This document shows, one piece after another, positions 62,394-64,000 of a stretch of 64,000 nt of DNA. The translations under genes and the position numbers were made by a program. Location of the stretch: NCBI RefSeq assembly GCF_902686445.1, contig NC_062220.1, positions 96,596,143 to 96,660,142 on the forward strand, read 5' to 3'. The DNA is from Sciurus carolinensis. Taxonomy: Eukaryota > Chordata > Mammalia > Rodentia > Sciuridae. Below the pieces are notes generated by a model. It saw only the letters and a program-made list of their open reading frames with translations, did no database searches and had not been told where the DNA came from. Numbering within the stretch: the stretch's first letter is position 1; each line of letters begins with the position of its first letter.

Positions 62394-63115
62394 AAAGAAC
62401 TCAAAAATCTTAACACCAAAACAATAAATAACCCAATCAATAAATGGCCTAAGGAACTGAGACACTTCACAGAAGAAGAAATACAATCAATCAACAAATA
62501 TATGAAAAAATGTTCAACATCTCTATTAATTAGAGAAATGCAAATCAAAAGTACTCTAAGATTTTATTTCACTCCAGTCAGAATGGCAATTATCAACACA
62601 AGCAATAATAAATGTTGGTGAGGATGTGGGGGAAAAGGTACACTAATACACTGCTGGTGGGGTTGCAAATTGGTGCAACAAATCTGGAAAGCAGTATGGA
62701 GATTCCTTAGAAAACTTGGAATGGAACCATCATTTGACCCAGCTATCCCACTCCTTGGTTTATACCCAAAGAATTTAAAATCAGCACACTACAGTGATAC
62801 AGCCACATCAATGTTTATAGAAGCTCTATTCACAATAGCTAAACTGTGGAACCAACCTACATGCCCTTCAATAGATGAATGGGTAAAGAAAAAGAGGTAT
62901 ATATACACAATGGAATATTACCCAGCCTTAAAGAAGAATGAAATCATAACATTTATAGGTAAATGGATGGAGTTGGAGAATATCATACTAAGTGAAATAA
63001 GCCAAAGGCCACATGTTTTCTCTGATTATGTGGATGTTGATCCATAATGGGGAGGGAGGCACAAAGGAAGCATGGAGGAACTTTGGATTAGGCAGAGGAA
63101 AGTGTATCCAGTGTA
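62394..63115 (+). mobile_element. Older L1, 3' part
   Basis: This continues the host L1 from AAAGAACTCAAAAATC through GCAAATTGGTGCAACAAATCTGG and the ORF2 end (MEYYPALKKNEI, FIGKWMELENIILSEIS). It lacks a normal 3' UTR end and poly-A; copy A-type flank resumes near 63,125, so a deletion removed the tail. Confidence 0.85.
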
Positions 63116-63136
63116 CAACATTCATTTGTACAGCTG

Positions 63137-64000
63137 AACTCAGGGCTTCTGTATCTCTGAGTTCCTGAAGCTCATTGCTGTTGCCCACATCTTTGTGTAC
63201 TTATGCCAAAGACTTCATGAACACTTGGGTCACTATCTTTACACCAAGAAATCAGCATCCAAAAATCTGGGAAAGCAGACACTTGGTGGAATGTTGGGGG
63301 TTACTTTGGGGCTGCAGACCACCTTCTTTGCTCCTTCCTTCAGGGGAGTGTCAAGAGAGCGGACAGAAGGTACAGTATCTGAACCTTCTGTCATTAGATT
63401 CCTAATGCCCAGGGCAGCTGAGGCGCTTCCCCTGTCAGAGCAGGGAGAGCAGGTACCATCCCTGTCTCACCTGTGTGAAAGCGGATGCTTCCTTCCAGGA
63501 GCTGTGGCTTTTCAAAAGTGACAAAGTTGGTGGTGGTTTAACTGCCCTCAACTTTTCTTCTAGCACCCCAGCCGCCCCTGCACTGCCCTAACCAGAGGGG
63601 CTGGTTTGACTCTGAGCCTTTTCCAAGAATCAACCACATTTGACAGAGCACAGAAACAAAAGGAGCCTGAGAAAATAAAACACCATCAGCCACACCAGTG
63701 CCCACTCTGTGTCCCCCACCACCAGCTCTCTCCCTCCCTGCACTGCTCAAGTTCAGGCCTGCCCAGTTGCACTGGGGGAGGAAGGGGCTCAGATTTTAAA
63801 CCACAGGAGAGGCTGCCTAGTGCCCAGCCAGAGTGATGTCAGCCCCACAAAGTTCTCAGTGATCTCAAAGATTCCTGCCTTTGTGTCTGCTTTCCCAGGG
63901 CAGGGAGGGTTCCCCATCTCTAAACAGAGGGAGGCAAATGGTCAAAGGAGGGTTGATGGATGCAGGACAATCAAGGAGTAGATCTAAATTAATCTTTCTT
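63137..64000. other. Duplicated flank upstream of the V pseudogene (copy B)
   Basis: It matches 17,347-18,389 of copy A closely. No exon was recognised; open frames are short and are shared with copy A only because the DNA is shared. Confidence 0.55.

Larger units (their letters stand above)
37080..63986. repeat. Tandem TRG cassette duplication, copy B (V-gene part)
   Basis: This is the counterpart of 1-18.4 kb. It is longer because it holds a large L1 (about 55.3-63.1 kb), extra sequence at 40.3-45.7 kb not aligned to copy A, and an ERV LTR. It lacks the 7.6-kb V pseudogene and the 16.74-17.35-kb interval of copy A. Both copies have the V segments in the same order and strand. Confidence 0.85.

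Overview
The window is mammalian nuclear DNA from a squirrel-lineage rodent. It carries many ID-type SINEs (tRNA-like body with a 'GTGGCTCAGTGGTAGAGC' type core), B1-plus-ID composite SINEs of the kind described from squirrels (MEN / B1-dID), rodent L1 and ancient MIR and MaLR elements. The only host genes recognised are pieces of the T-cell receptor gamma (TRG) locus, all on the minus strand; 'downstream' below therefore means toward lower coordinates.

On the minus strand from 64 kb down to 1: a subgroup-1 (human TRGV2-8-like) V pseudogene at 54.85-55.28 kb; a TRGV9-like pseudogene at 46.31-46.61 kb; a TRGV10-like gene at 32.15-32.67 kb whose V exon runs directly into a TRGJP1/JP2-like J segment with no recombination signal between them; a TRGJ1-like segment at 28.45 kb with a good 12-RSS but without the F-G-x-G core; one intact TRGC gene with three exons (23.20-23.53, 21.99-22.03 and 19.72-19.87 kb); then a second V set: subgroup-1 pseudogene at 16.28-16.73 kb, a further V pseudogene at 7.55-7.98 kb and a TRGV9-like pseudogene at 3.31-3.77 kb.

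The two V sets lie in two diverged copies of one block (copy A about 1-18.4 kb, copy B about 37.1-64 kb), so the locus has V-J-C cassettes duplicated in tandem. The copies differ by later retroelement insertions: a 5'-inverted L1, a MEN, a small LTR element and a MaLR LTR in A; a MEN, an ERV LTR and a large L1 split by a second L1 in B.

The most notable point is the joined TRGV10-TRGJ exon. Leader, leader intron, V exon, J and J splice donor are all present, and the donor phase matches the TRGC acceptor. V meets J as in a V(D)J coding joint, but the V carries a frameshift and there is a TAA at the joint. With the J1-like segment lacking its core, I see no usable unrearranged J for the intact TRGC in this window. 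Either the joint is germline (my preferred reading) or the assembly captured a somatic T-cell rearrangement. No CRISPR array, rRNA or tRNA gene was seen. The remaining DNA is retroelements, simple repeats and intergenic sequence in which I recognise nothing.
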